Below, piece by piece: positions 26,228-39,345 of a DNA stretch of 64,000 bases. The position numbers and the translations under genes were made by a program. Each line of letters begins with the position of its first letter. Positions within the stretch are counted from its first letter, which is position 1. The DNA comes from Morella rubra. Taxonomy: Eukaryota; Streptophyta; Magnoliopsida; Fagales; Myricaceae. The stretch lies in NCBI GenBank assembly GCA_003952965.2, contig RXIC02000227.1, positions 1 through 64,000 of the forward strand, read 5' to 3'. The notes beneath the pieces were generated by a model that made no database searches, had not been told where the DNA came from, and worked only from the letters and a program-made list of their open reading frames with translations.

Positions 26228-26914
26228 CTTCTACTGACAGCCCTGCAATATAATCAACATAAGAAGTCAGACATAAATATTTATCTAGAAAAAAAAAAAA
26301 AAATCAGGACCCAGACCAAGACCTCAGGAAACTAACCACCTAGTACCAAGAAAACAAAAGAAAAGACAATAATAAAGATTACAGAACTAAAGAATTTTAA
26401 GTTTCCAGCTTTTTTGTTCCAAAGAATTAAATGAAAAGAAGTTAAATTAACGGAGTCAGATAGTTTTTACGTAGTATCGTCTCATCACGAAAAGATAGGC
26501 TCTCACATTTTCGTTTTGCTTCTGATTCTAAAATCAAGCCATAAGGGATGAAGGAGCTAATTCCTCGAAAAAAAAGTGAGCAGAGCTGGATGAATGGGAA
26601 TAACTCATACAGAGAAAATCCTCAAGTTGAAATAAAACACCATGAACCCAAACGAAATGCAACAGTAGAAACCGTGTGCGAGTTTCAAACCCGTGAAAAA
26701 AATTTAAAGGGCATAAAATTTGACTAAGAAACATACTGAACTAAAGTCCGTCGAAGAGTATAAGAGAAAATAGGAAACATTATTCAAGTTGAATCTGATT
26801 CCAAATTATAATTATACAAACGAAAAATATGAGTTACTTTGGAATGGAATACGAGCAACGGAGAACAATTAAGTACGAATTGAATTTTCATGGAAAGTTT
26901 AAGGAAAGGAAAAC

Positions 26915-27060
26915 CTTAGGACAAATACAAATGAAGCTCGCCGGTTAAAGTTATGGTGAATTCGCGTTCAGGTGGGGGAATGGGCGTTTCTTAAACCCGT
27001 ATAGAAACGAGCAGCTGAGAAGTTGGCTACTGAAAATTGCTGCGAGAGAGAGAGAGCAAA
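26915..27060 (-). other. TAF1: TAF1 5' leader exon (approximate start)
   Basis: A consensus donor (CCTAAG then GTTTTCC on the minus strand) ends an untranslated exon at 26915, and the coding first exon opens at an acceptor at 26242. The upstream edge is placed about 30 bases below the TATA-like box, so it is an estimate. The leader begins with a CT-rich run (GA repeats at about 27043-27056 on the plus strand), common at plant transcription starts. Confidence 0.6.
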
Positions 27061-27084
27061 ACGGTCAGACGGAGATGGGGGTGG

Positions 27085-27094
27085 TATTTATAAA
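27085..27094 (-). promoter_or_regulatory. TAF1: TATA-like box of TAF1
   Basis: The minus strand reads TTTATAAATA, followed about 30 bases downstream by a CT-rich patch and the leader exon. The copia element lies only about 190 bases further upstream, so the native promoter is confined to a short interval. Confidence 0.55.
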
Positions 27095-27289
27095 CGAGAA
27101 AGACGGAGACGTTGAGTTCCGGTTTTAAGATCCAAACCGAGAATATAAAAACTAGATCGGGTCGGATCCCCTACTGGGTAAGTAAAGGAGGTTACATCGG
27201 ATCCACATGGCTTGAGAAATATTGCATCGATTAATTATGTTTGAGAAAGATTCATTACCTTATTTTTCATCCTCCACATGTACGATGAT

Positions 27290-27499
27290 TATTAATCGAT
27301 GCAATATTCTGTAACTTATTTTAGTGACGTGGATAGAAGTTATTATGAAGTTAGATAATCTGTTAGTTATCTTTACTTGTATATATATAGCAGACTGATA
27401 TTGTGAATAATACAACGAATCATTTTCTCAAAGCTTGCACTCCCTACTACCTCTCGCACTCTGTTTCTCATTCCCAAATAGCAACTTCATTGTTTAACA
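27290..27499 (+). repeat. Copia 5' LTR (210 bp)
   Basis: It is nearly identical to 41302-41519 and is followed at once by a tRNA-Met primer-binding site. It ends TGTTTAACA. The start reads TATTAA rather than the usual TG, in both copies. Confidence 0.9.
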
Positions 27500-27744
27500 T
27501 GGTATCAAAGCTTCTCTGATTCATGACTTCTACAACACCTCCTATATCTCCAATTTCTAAAACACCTCATGTATCTCCCGTCTCTAGATTGAATCATCCT
27601 TTGAACAATCAAGTCTGATGAAAACTCTGGCCCGTACTATCTTCATCATGGAGACAGTCCTGGAACAATCTTTGTCTCACAGTTACTAGTAGGTGACAAT
27701 TATCCTACTTGGTGCCGTTCAATGGAAACGGCGTTAAGTACAAA

Positions 27745-28425
27745 GAACAAGATTAGATTGAGGGTGAGAATTTTTTCCAGTGGAAACAAAAAAATTCTGG
27801 TACTGGTTCCAGTCTATTCCAGTATTGGAACCGGATCCCAATTTTGGGTAATTCCGAAACCAAAATCGCAATCGAAAATTCCGACGGAAATGCCAGAATT
27901 TTCGATTCCAGAATTTTTTTTTAAATTAATTCAGGGCTAGTGTTTAAAAAAAAAAGTTACCTGGGTCAAAACGACCCAAGTCATGCGAGAGACTTCAGTC
28001 TCTCTTCTAGAGTCTTCTACATCAAGGCTGTAAAACAACAGTGTTTATTATCTTGAAAAATTATTCTGAAGTACAAGTCTTTCTTGAGGTATAACTTATT
28101 TTCTTTAAGATTACAATAGGTAAAGAGTGGTTGGCAACACATCTGGCGATAGGAAATAGATCTCAATGTCTTTGAGACTTGGTTGGATCTGGTGAGTCTT
28201 GCAGTTATGGCGACTACCGAGGTCCCAGCAATTGCACTGGGAGATAGACCTCGGTCTTTTCGCTGATCTGGTTGCAGCAATTCCTCAACTATTTGCCGGA
28301 GGTGCAGATTCAGATGCAACAACCAAAAATCATAGATGGACGGATTTGCTTTCTCTTTTCCACCAATGGAACCAAAATTTTCAAATTCCATTTCCGGAAT
28401 GAAATTTTGGGCTTACCAAAGGCCA
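27745..28425. other. Non-copia block inside the copia element
   Basis: Between the gag-like start and the reverse-transcriptase region lie about 680 bases that do not resemble copia coding sequence. They contain repeated TTCCAG/GGAACC and CCGGAAT-type motifs in both orientations, and a stretch including GGGTCAAAACGACCCAAG. This may be a further small insertion replacing part of the element. No clean ends were found. Confidence 0.35.
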
Positions 28426-29625
28426 AAATTTCCACTGTTCGAATCCTTCTTGCTTTGGCAGCAACCAATGGATGGTGTTTGCATCAACTAGACATGAACA
28501 ATGCCTTCTTACATGGTAATCTTAATGAGTAAATATACATAACAATTCCTCCGGGTTTTCAAGTTAAGGGGGAGAACCAAGTTTGTCGTCTCACCAAGTC
28601 TCTTTATAGCCTTAAACAAGCTTCTTGACAATGGTTTTTCAAATTTTCAGAATTCTTACTTGAGAATGGATTTCATCAATCCAAAGCTAATTACTCTTTA
28701 TTTACTCAGCAACAAGGTATTGTTTTTATAGCTTTACTTGTTTATGTGGATGATATCATCCTAGCTAGCAGTGATTTTCAAGTATTACTGAGTTTAAGAA
28801 TTTGATTGATGCTCAGTTTAAAATCAAGGATTTGGGGCCTCTTAAATTTTTCCTTGGTGTAGAAGTTGCTAGATCAGTAAAAGGAATTTATTTGTGTCAA
28901 AGATAATTCACCATCGATGTGCTTACTGATTATGGATTCTCGGGTGCAAGACCTGCTAAAACACCCATTGAGCAACATCACAAGCTTGATTCCACTACTG
29001 GAGAGTTTATCACAGATGCTACAAGTTATCGCAGACTCATTGGTAGATTGATTTACCTCACTATGACTCGGCCAGACCTCTCCTACTCAGTGCAAATACT
29101 TAGCCAATTTATGGATAAACCTCGAGAGCCCCACTTACAAGCATCCTATCGTATTCTGTGATATTTGAAAACTACAGATGGCCAAGAACTATTTTTCTCT
29201 GCTGCTTCCCCTGTTCACATCAAAGCTTATTCAGATTCTGATTGGGCAGTATGCCCTGAATCTCGAAAATCTATTACTGGCTATAGTGTTTTCATTGGCA
29301 ATTCATTAGTTTCCTGGAAGTCTAAGAAACAACCAACTGTTTCATGGTCATCAGCTGAGGTAGAATATCGTGCGATGGCTGTTACTGTGTCTGAGGTTCA
29401 GTGGATGTTGTACATCCTTACTGATTTCCAGATTTTACATCCCCAACCTACTTTATTATTTTGTGACAGTCAATCTGCATTGCACATAGCTGACAATCCA
29501 GTTTTCCAGTTTCCATGAACACACTAAACATATAAAACTTGATTGTCATTTTATATGGGATAAGATTAGTGATGGTATAATTCAGACATTCCACGTTTCT
29601 GCCAAGCATCAGGTTGCGGATCTAC

Positions 29626-29672
29626 TGTAACACCCCTCTCTTGTTTGATCTACTATTTAAAGTTTGTATGCA

Positions 29673-29707
<35 letters not shown>

Positions 29708-32700
29708 TTTTTGACTCACTTATAATGTTTATGTATAAGTTATAATAGTTATCGTTGTGCCCATGTGACATTTTTCTTGTGTTTGTTTTTACTAGGGACT
29801 GTCAGGGCAGGTGTTTGAGTGAGCCTTGGGTAATTAGTGCAGGCCTGAGGAAGGGGGAACTTTCCCGGGGCCAGTAGGTTATATGCCCGGGGAAAAAATT
29901 TTCGGGGTACATAAGCTTTGAGGTCGGGGTCACCGAGTAGGAAGCACCCCCGGGGGGGGGGGGGGGGGGGGCCAAGTCCCAGGCTTACCAAGAGCAGCAT
30001 GCCCGGAAGCTGTGACACCCGAGCACTACTCGGGAGACCTGGACCCGGGATCTTTTAGCATAGGTCCGGGGCTTGTTTTTAGTCATACGGGTTGACTAAG
30101 CCCTGTATACCCAAGTTTCCTTTTTAAGTTTACTTTTTCTACGTGTCTTAACCATGTGATGGACATTAAATACATCCTTACCATATTTTACCTAACCTCT
30201 TAGGTGGGGCTTTGTCATTGGTGCATAAGTGAATGTGGTTAATGTGCTGATTGTTAAAAGATACGTGATCTGTGAGATAGGTAGGTGGCTACTTGTGATT
30301 GGCCATGCTTAATCTTCCGCTGATTTTCTCTACGACCTAGCCTAGAGTATGTAGACTGGCCAGGGGTTAATAATCGTAAGAAAGGTAAGTTTATTTACGT
30401 GTTTTGTTCATCAGAGAGTGAGAGAAAAGGAGATTGAACTGCACGACATTAGGAGAAACTGCCTTTGACTTAGAGACAAAGAGATGGAAAGTGACGTGAG
30501 ACATCTAGGGAACAAAGAGATTGACCGAAGGATAAGAGGAGGAAAAGACCAAAGAAAATGGAGGAAAGTACGAGGACGTTGGGAAAAAATGAGGTATTTC
30601 GGCCTGTACTTTTCTTTCCCTCAGTTTTTGTCTTTTCTTTTCCTAACATGGTGTCTTGCTATTTTTAGGTATCTTAGAACGCAGTACATCAATGAGCTGA
30701 GGTAAGGGTATATAGTTTGTCTTACATAGGAGTATTGGGAATGTTCGGATTGTGCCTAAAACATGTGACTTTTGTCTTGTTATGAGATGAGAAAAGACAA
30801 ATAACCCATTTTTGTTTCTATGTTGGATCTAAACCAAAGAAAAATATGCGAAAGGCTTATAAGAGAACGGGGTAAAAGATGTTGGGGGACTACCTGGGGC
30901 CAGACTTGACTTTTGAACACAAGGTTTTATTTTTATATGGGCAAGCTTTGTTTTTACATGTCCAGGAAAGGCTTTTTATTTACATGCTCAGGGAAGCTAT
31001 TTTTTTTTTAAGGCTTTGTTTTACACGCCCGGGAAGGACTTGTTTTTCCAAGAAAATGTTTTGCATGCTCGGAAAAGAAAAATGCTCGGGAAGACTGTTT
31101 TGTTTTACTTCTGCCCGGAAAGTTTCAAGAAACAAAATGCCCAAGGAGACTTTATATGAACGGGAAATTTTACAATCATGCCTGGGGGGAGAGTTTTATA
31201 TAATGCCCGAGGACCTTTTTTTACTAAAATTGCCCGGGGAGCCTTTTATACAACGTGCCTGGGAAACCTTTGCTATCTACCCGAAAAGTTTTAACAAGCA
31301 TGCCCGGGAAGCCTCTTTTTTTAGGCCTAGGAAGTTTTTAATGAAAATGCCCGGGAGGATTTTCTTTCGAAACAAGTCAAGAGCCCTAAAATCCTTTCTT
31401 TAAAATATAGCCAGTCCTTATTGGGTTTAGTAATAAAATAAAAATAACTTAATTGTATAAGTTATTGGACTTGCCTATTAACAGCCTGTGGTACATGTTA
31501 GGTTGTATGAATATCATGAAATGAAAACTTAGGCCTTTTCATGGAAGCTTAGACCTGGTCACTTATGGATTAAGAAAAGTTACTGTGAATTTAGGTTGTT
31601 TTATTTTATATGAATTTTATATGATAATTGGTCCATGAAATCCATTGCTCATTTTGAGTTAAGTGATTATTAATAAAGCATATGATACATGTTGCATTAT
31701 CCTGTCATGAGTCATGTCATGGGTGTAGGAAATCTAATAACGAAATGAAACCCATGCCTAGAGGTGGTCTAATGACAGGGTGACGGTACCGATCACAATA
31801 GAGGGATAATGCAAGCCACCACTGAAAGGAGTGGTTGGTATCCCTGGTGTGAAACAATATACGCTTGACAAGGTCCTGGTGCCGGGGCACGGGACAGTCC
31901 CAGAGGAGAAGAGGGACGCACAACCTATACTCTGGGGGTGAAACAGAGAGACCAAAGGACACCTCTGATGACCAGAAAGAAAGAAAGAAAAAAAAAAAGG
32001 AAAGAAAGTAAGAAAGAAAGTGAAAAGACAGGAAACAGATGCATCATCCTTGCATTGCATCGAGCATACATGTTATCCTGTTTTGATTATCAATGTTAGC
32101 TTTATTATTGTCATGCTGCTGCTCATAACATGTTCCTTTTCCCCCTTACTGAGTCTGTAGACTCACCCCTTTATTGTTAAATTTTCTTGTATGTACCGCT
32201 CTGGCTGTGGGCCCTGGACGTAACAGATGTTGACCTTTATGAGTGAGGAGTTTTGGATGTTGACCCATATATTCTAGTGATGACATTTGGACATTTATTA
32301 CTGACGCGTTTGAGGTTTATGTGGGGTACGAGCCCCAATGGTACCTTAAGGAGCCTCCGACCATCCCAGTTCCTTAGTTGAGGATTTCGAGCTAGTTGAT
32401 TTGACCCACTCTTTTGTATGACGTCCCTCCTCCACCGGCGCCGCCGGTAGAGGATATCGGGACAATGAAATTATAGACCTAACCTCCGACACGGAGTCGA
32501 GGGTTGATTAGATATTCGTAGTCGTTTTGGTTTTAAGGTAGTTTTTGTACATTTGCAGTCTGTTGTTGTAGGATGGAAAGCTGTAGATAGCTTCCACTTT
32601 TGCACTTACTTTCTCTTACTGTTGTATCCTCGTGAAGATTTTGTTCTTTGTAAATAGTGGAAATTTTGTATCGCTATTTTTGAGATTTCCTGATTATCCT

Positions 32701-32943
32701 GTTTTGTCCACAAGCTACCAAATTGGTTTTTAAAATATTTTTTTTAAGACCACCTATTTAATAGAGTAAGTTATTTTATTTTCGTTGTTCTCTTCCTTAA
32801 TATATTTATCACCTTTCACTAAAACGTTTCCGCTAAGCTTTTTCAAAGCCAATTATAGGATGATTCGTGCAGTAATCCCCGCTTGTGTGCAGTCTATTAC
32901 TAAAGGAGAGCCTAGGGGATATGTACTAGCATAGGGCGTGATA
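29626..32943 (+). repeat. Gypsy 5' LTR (3.3 kb)
   Basis: It is bounded by TGTAACACC at the left and a tRNA-Met-type primer site (tggtatcagagc, 32946) at the right. It holds an (AT)n run near 29676-29704, a 20-base G tract at 29952-29971, a degenerate CCCGGG-bearing repeat array at about 30870-31400, a conserved dyad at 32150-32165 and a conserved small reading frame near 32229-32513. Confidence 0.85.
30870..31400 (+). repeat. Degenerate GCCCGGGAAG-type repeat array in the gypsy LTR
   Basis: About fourteen imperfect units centred on tgcccgggaagn, each followed by a T-rich spacer, recur every 30-60 bases. The same motif resumes in the partial 3' LTR near 39580-39620, where most of the array is missing. 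Confidence 0.7.
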
Positions 32944-33053
32944 GTTGGTATCAGAGCAAGTTTGTTTGCATAAGGCCTAGGCTTGACTCCTTAACCCTTT
33001 AGTGTAGCTGGCATTCTGGCATTGTGACATGGGTGTGATCTTTCAGGGAAGTT

Positions 33054-34490
33054 ATGGCTGAGTATGAGGGAGACGGGAGCCCGAATCGGGATCATGGACA
33101 ACCAAACCCAGGAGTCAATACGGAGGAGATGTTCCGAAATTTGGTGAGTTTCATGGCTCAGCAAATGAACCAGAACCCCATCCGCCATGAGGAACGTACC
33201 GAAGGGTGTTCCTTTGATCAGTTTATTCATCAGCATTCGGCTGCTTTTAACGGCAAGACTGACCCAATAGCTGCTGAGAATTGGCTTCTCGATATCAGGG
33301 AGTTGTTTAGTGTGTTGGGTTGCACTGATGAGCAAAAGGTGATGTATGCCACTTATAAGCTGTCTGGGGAAGCAAAGAGATGGTGGCTATCCAAGAGCGC
33401 GTTGCTGGCGTAGGAGCTTCAGGAAGCTCCGATTACTTGGGAAAGATTCAAGAAGGAGTTTCTGAATCAATATTTCCCAAGATCGGCTCGAGATTCTAAG
33501 GCAAGAGAATTTACTACTCTAGTATAAGGGTCGATGTTGGTAAGGAGTATGCGGCTTGATTTGTGGAGTTATCACGTTTCGCTCCTCATTTGATTCCTGA
33601 CAAGGAAAAGAAAGCACGGAGATTCGAGGAAGGACTACATCCGAGAATCTTTGATCGGGTATTTAGTCATAATTTTGAGAATTGGGCCGAATTGGTGGAG
33701 CGAGCTGCGATCGTGGAGAGTAGTATTCAGATGAATGCGGCGTTTTATGACCGACAGAATAAGCGTCCCTCTCAGCAAGGAAGTAGTTCTCGAAATCAGC
33801 CCTAGGCGAAGAGGTTTGCTAGTAATGGGAACCAATAGAAATTTGGAATGACCAAAGGAATACGATTCCTGTTAGAAGTAATCAAGGAATGACTTGTCCT
33901 CATTGTAAGAAGTTTCACCCTGGGCAAGAATGTCGTTTGGTAAACGGGACTTGCTTTCTCTGTGGTCATTTGGGCCACTATGCACGAGACTGCCCTATGA
34001 GGCAGAATGGACCCCCTCGAATGCAGACCCAAGTACCAGCAAGGAATGGCAAGGGAGCCACCAAGTCAAGGGAAACAGCAATGAAATACTGCTTCGGCTC
34101 GAGTCTTCGCTCTTGACTGCAAAGGAAGAAGAGGCAACTGGTGCCGTGGTGTCAGGTACCTTTCTCCTGCCCCATGGATCTGTAACTGTTTTGTTTGATT
34201 CGGGTGCTACGCATTCCTTTGTTTCTTATTATTGTGGCTTGCTATGTGGGGTACATAGAGAACCCTTAGAACCGGTATTGGAGGTAGCCACTCCGGTAGG
34301 AATATCGAAGTTATGTGACCAGGTAGTTAAGGCCTTTCCCATGCCAATAGGAGAGGTGGTGATGCCGGTAGATTTGATCCTTTTGCATATGATAGATTTT
34401 GATATTATCCTCGGCATGGATTGGTTGGCCACATATCATGCTTCAGTGGATTGTTTTAATAAGGAAGTGATTTTAAGAATACCCAGTTGA
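33054..34490 (+). mobile_element. Gypsy gag and protease region (broken)
   Basis: Fossil gag sequence encodes WWLSKSALLA-type capsid text and a CCHC zinc knuckle (CFLCGHLGHYARDCP). Protease text with the DSGATHSF active-site motif follows. A second, inverted copy of the end of this region lies at 36750-37260. Confidence 0.8.
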
Positions 34491-34759
34491 GAGGAGTATA
34501 GATATAAGAGTTCTCGAGGCAAAAGCGATGCCTCGGGTTGTATCGGCTTTGCAGGCTAGGAAGTACATTTTGGATGGTGCCCAAGGATTTTTAGTCTCAA
34601 TGGTGGAAGTGAAGAAAGAAGAGAAGGGGATTGACTCTATTCCGATAGTAAAGGAATTTCCGGATGTTTTTCCCGATGAGTTACCAAGGTTTACCCCCGG
34701 AAAGGGAAATTCAATTTGAGATTGAAGTAGTACCGGGAACAACTCCAATTTCTAAAGCA

Positions 34760-36620
34760 CCTATCGTATGGCGCCGTCGAAGTTAAAAGAATTGAAGACC
34801 CAACTGCAGGATCTTTTGGAGCGAGGTTTTATTAGACCCAGTGTATCACCGTGGGGAGCTCCGGTGTTGTTTGTAAAGAAGAAGGATGGAACTCTCAGGA
34901 TGTGTATAGATTATAGAGAACTGAATCAGGTGACGGTGAAGAATAAATACCCATTACCGCGTATTGATGATTTATTTGATCAATTAAAGGGAGCGAAGTC
35001 TTTTCAAAGATAGATTTGCGGTCTGGGTATCATCAGTTAAGAATTAAGGCGGAAGATATCTCGAAGTCGGCATTTAAGACTCGATATGGTCACTTGGAGT
35101 TTTTAGTGATGCCATTTGGATTGACAAATGCACCTGTTGCTTTTATGGACTTGATGAATAGAGTGTTTCGGGAGTTCTTAGATCGTTTTGTGGTGTTTTT
35201 ATTGATGATATTTTGATTTATTCAAAGGACCGACTAGAGCACGAAAAGCATTTACGCTTGGTACTACAAAAATTGCGAGAAGAGTTGTATGCTAAATATC
35301 TAAGTGTGATTTTGGTTGGAGCAAGTGTCATTTTTGGGGCACATTGTGTCAAGTCAAGGCATCTCAGTGGACCCAAGTAAGATAGAGGCGGTGATGAATT
35401 GACCAAGGCTGTCAACGTTCACGAGATTCGCAGTTTCTTGGGACTCGCGGGGTATTACAGGAGATTTGTAGAAGGATTTTCTAAGTTAGCTACCCCATTG
35501 ACTACCTTGACTAGGAAATATGCAAGTATGTATGGACTGAACCCTGTGAGAAGAGTTTTCAAGAGCTGAAGAAAAGATTGGTAACAGCACCAGTGTTGGC
35601 CTTGCCCATTGAGGGTGAAGATTTTGTGATTTTCAGTGACGCATCTCGGAAAGGATTAGGTTGCGTTTTGATACAGAAGGATAGAGTTATTGTCTATGCA
35701 TCTAGACAGTTGAAATGCCATGAGGAGAACTACCCCACCCATGACTTGGAATTAGCAGCAGTAGTATTTGCTCTGAAAATATGGAGACATTATCTATATG
35801 GAGCAAGATGTGAAATATTCACGGATTACAAGAGTCTAAAGTATTTCTTCACTCAGAAGGAGCTCAACATGAGACAGAGGAGGTGATTGCAGTTGATCAA
35901 GGATTATGATTGTTCCATTAATTATCATGCAGGCAAGGCTAATGTTGTTGCGGATGCCTTAAGCCGGAAGGTAGTAAGGAAAGAAATAAAGGATGATATG
36001 GAAAGGAATGATATTGAACTCCTCTTGCAAGGAGAAACAGCAGGATTGGCCGTCCTGGTGATCCAACCTACCCTCATTGAAAGAATCAAGGAGAGTCAGC
36101 AGCAAGACCCGTTTGTAAGAGAATAGTGGCAGAGCTGGAATCAGGCACGAAGGACAATTTTGTACTATTAGGAGATAGGACCCTTTATTTTCAGCAGCGT
36201 TTGGTAGTGCCTGAGGATAAGGAAATTCGAGAAAGTCTTTTGGGAGAAGCTCACAAGTCGATGTTTGCTGTTCATCCAACCTGCCCTCATTGAAAGAATC
36301 AAGGAGAGTCAGCGGCAAGACCCGTTTGTAGGGAGAATAGTGGCAGAGTTGGAATCAGGCATGAAGGACAATTTTGTACTATCAGGAGATAGGACCCTTT
36401 ATTTTCAGTAGCGTTTGGTAGTGCCTGAGGATAAGGAAATTCGAGAAAGTCTTTTGGGAGAAGCTCAGAAGTCGATGTTTGCTGTTCATCCGGGTAGTAC
36501 GAAGATGTAAGGAGAAATTTTGGTGGAACAGAATGAGAAGAATATTGTTGAATATGTGAGTCGTTGTCTGACATGTCAGCAAGTTAAGGCGGAACATCAG
36601 AGACCCGCTGGATTATTGCA
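34760..36620 (+). mobile_element. Gypsy reverse transcriptase, RNase H and partial integrase (broken)
   Basis: The text [18 protein letters not shown] and [14 protein letters not shown] marks the reverse transcriptase. [15 protein letters not shown] and HAGKANVVADALSRK mark RNase H. CLTCQQVKAEHQRPAGLLQP marks the integrase zinc-binding end. The integrase core and any chromodomain are not present in this orientation. Confidence 0.85.
36061..36486 (+). repeat. Tandem duplication, period 213 bp, in the integrase region
   Basis: The stretch from 36061 (atccaacctaccctc) is repeated from 36274 (atccaacctgccctc) with few differences. The junction falls at a shared ttcatcc. Confidence 0.85.
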
Positions 36621-39345
36621 GCCCTGTGTATACCCAAGTTCCCTTTTTAAGTTTACTTTTTCTACGTGTCTTAACAATGTGGTGGACATTAAATGCATCC
36701 TTACCACATTTTACCTAACCTCTTAAGTGGGGCTTTGTCATTAGCGCATATACTTCCGAGCCTGCAAGGCCGACACAACCCGAGGCATTGCTTTTCCTCG
36801 AGAACTCTTATATCTATACTCCTCTCGACCGGGTATTCTAAAAGTCACCTCCTTATTAAAATAATCCACCGAAGCATGATATGTGGCCAACCAATCCATG
36901 CCGAGGATAATATCAAAATCTATCATATATAAAAGGATCAAATCTACCGGCATCACCACCTCTCCTATTGACATGGGAAAGGCCTTAACTACCCGGTCAT
37001 ATAACTTCGATATTCCTACAAGAGTGGCTACCTCTAATACCGGTTCTAAGGGTTCTCTATGTGCCCCACATAGCAAGCCACAATAATAAGAAACAAAGGA
37101 ATGCATAGCACCCGAGTCAAACAAAACAGTTATTGATCTATGGGGCAGGAGAAAGGTACCTAACACCATGGCACCAGTTGCCTCTTCTTCCTCTGCAATC
37201 AGAGCAAAGACTCAAGCCGGAGCAGTATTTTGTTGCTGTTTCCCTTGACTTGTGGCTCCCTTGCCATTCCTTGCTGGTACTTGGGAAAATCTAATAACGA
37301 AATCACAGAAATAAAAATGAAACCCAAACCCAGAGGTGGTCCGATGATAGGGTGACGGTACCGATCACAACAGAGGGATAGTGCAAGCCACCACTGAAAG
37401 GAGTGGTTGGTATCCCTGACGTGAAACTGACAGCGTCCTAGTACTGGGGCCTGGGACAGTCGTAGAGGAGAGGAAGGACGCACAACCTGGACTCTGCAGG
37501 GTGAAACAAAGAGACCAAAGGACACCTCTGATGACTAGAAAGAAAGGAAAGAAAGTAAGAAAGAAAGTGAAAGGATAGGGAAATAGATGTATCATCCTTG
37601 CATTGCATTGAGCATACACTGTTAACTGTCATGCCCAGTGCTAGTACTTACCTCCTAGGCTCTCCTATAATAATATAATGCACACAAGCGAGGATTACTG
37701 TACGAATTATCCTATAAAGACCTGATAATTGGCTTTGAAAAAGTTTAGCGGAAACATTTTAGTGAAAGGTGATAAGTATATTAAGGAAGACAACAGCGAA
37801 AATAAAATAACTTACTCTATTAAATAGGTGGTCTTAGAAAAATATTTTAAAAACCAATCTGGTAGCTTGTGGACGAAACAGGATAATTAGGAAATCTCAA
37901 AAATAGCGATACAACATTTTTCCACTATTTACAAAGAACAAAATCCTTCGCAAGAATACAACAGTGAGAGAAAGTAAGTTCAAAAGTGGAAGCTATCTAC
38001 AGCTTTCCATCCTACAACAACAGATGGCAACTGAATGTACAAAAACTACCTTAACAACAAAACAACTACTGATATCTAATCAACCCTTAGCTCCGTGTCG
38101 GAGGTTTGGTCTATAATTTCATTGTCCCCGATATCCTCTACTGGCGACGCCAGTGGAGGAGGGACGTCAAACAGAAGCGTCGGGTCCAACTCAACTAAGT
38201 CGAAATCCTCAACTACGGGAACTCGGACTGTTGGAGGCTCCTTAAGGTACCATTGGGGCTCATACTCCACATAAACTTCAAACGTGTCAGTAACAAACGT
38301 CCAAATCGTTATCGCTAGAATATATGGGTCAACATCCAAAAACTCCTCACACATAAAGGTCAACATCTGTTACGTCCAGGGCCTACAGCCAGAGCGATAC
38401 ATACAAGAAAATTTAACAAATAAATGGGTAAGTGCTACAGACTCAGTAAGGGGGGAAAAGGAACATGTTATAAGCAGCAGCATGACAAAAATAAAGCTAG
38501 CATTGATAACCAGAACAGGATAACAGTGTATGCTCGATCCAATGCAAGGATGATGCATCTGTTTCCCTGTCCTTTCACTTTCTTTCTTACTTTCCTTTCT
38601 TTTCTTTCATTCATTCTCTCTTTCTTTCTTTTCTTTTCTTTTCTTTTCGGTCATCAGAGGTGTCCTTTGGTCTTTCTGTTTCACTCCATAGAGTCCGGAT
38701 TGTGCGTCCCTTCTCTCCTCTAGGACTATCTCGTACCCCAGCACCCGGACCCTATCAAGTGTATATTTTTTCACGCCAGGGATACCAACCACTCCTTTTA
38801 GTGGTGACTTGCACTATCCCTCTGTTGTAATCAGTACCGTCACCCTGTCATTGGACCGCCTCTGGGTATAGGTTTCATTTTCATTTTGTTATTAGATTTC
38901 CCACACCCATGACATGACTCATGACAGGATAATGCAACATGTATCATATGCTTTATTAATAATCACTTAACTCAAAACGAGCAATGGATTTCATGGACCA
39001 ATTGTCATATAAAATTCATATAAAATAAAACAACCTAAATTCATAGTAACTTTTCTTAATCCATAAGTGACCAGGTTTAAGCTTCCGTGAAAAGGCCTAA
39101 GTTTTCATTTCATGATATTCATGCAACCTAACATGTACCACAAGTTGTTAATAGGCAAGTCCAACAACTTATACAGTTAAGTTATTTTTATTTTATTACT
39201 AAACCCAATAAGGATTGGCTGTATTTAAAAGAAAGGATTTTAGGGCTCTTGACAAGTTTTAAAAGAAAATCCTCCCGGACATTTTCATTTAAAAACTTCC
39301 CGGGCATCATAAAAAAAAACACTTCCTGGGCCTCAAAACTTATAA
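36620..39345. mobile_element. Rearranged gypsy pieces: LTR fragments in both orientations and inverted pol fragment
   Basis: 36622-36752 matches 5' LTR sequence near 30100-30226. 36753-37260 is an inverted copy of the gag-protease junction near 34020-34560. 37285-37628 is a plus-orientation LTR piece like 31727-32075. 37629-39340 is an inverted LTR 3' portion like 31290-32943. The last two form a large inverted pair. At least two related copies must have contributed. Confidence 0.75.

Noticed and set aside
30870-31400. CRISPR-like array
   Set aside because: Units are degenerate, spacers are low-complexity, and the array is part of an LTR in a plant genome.
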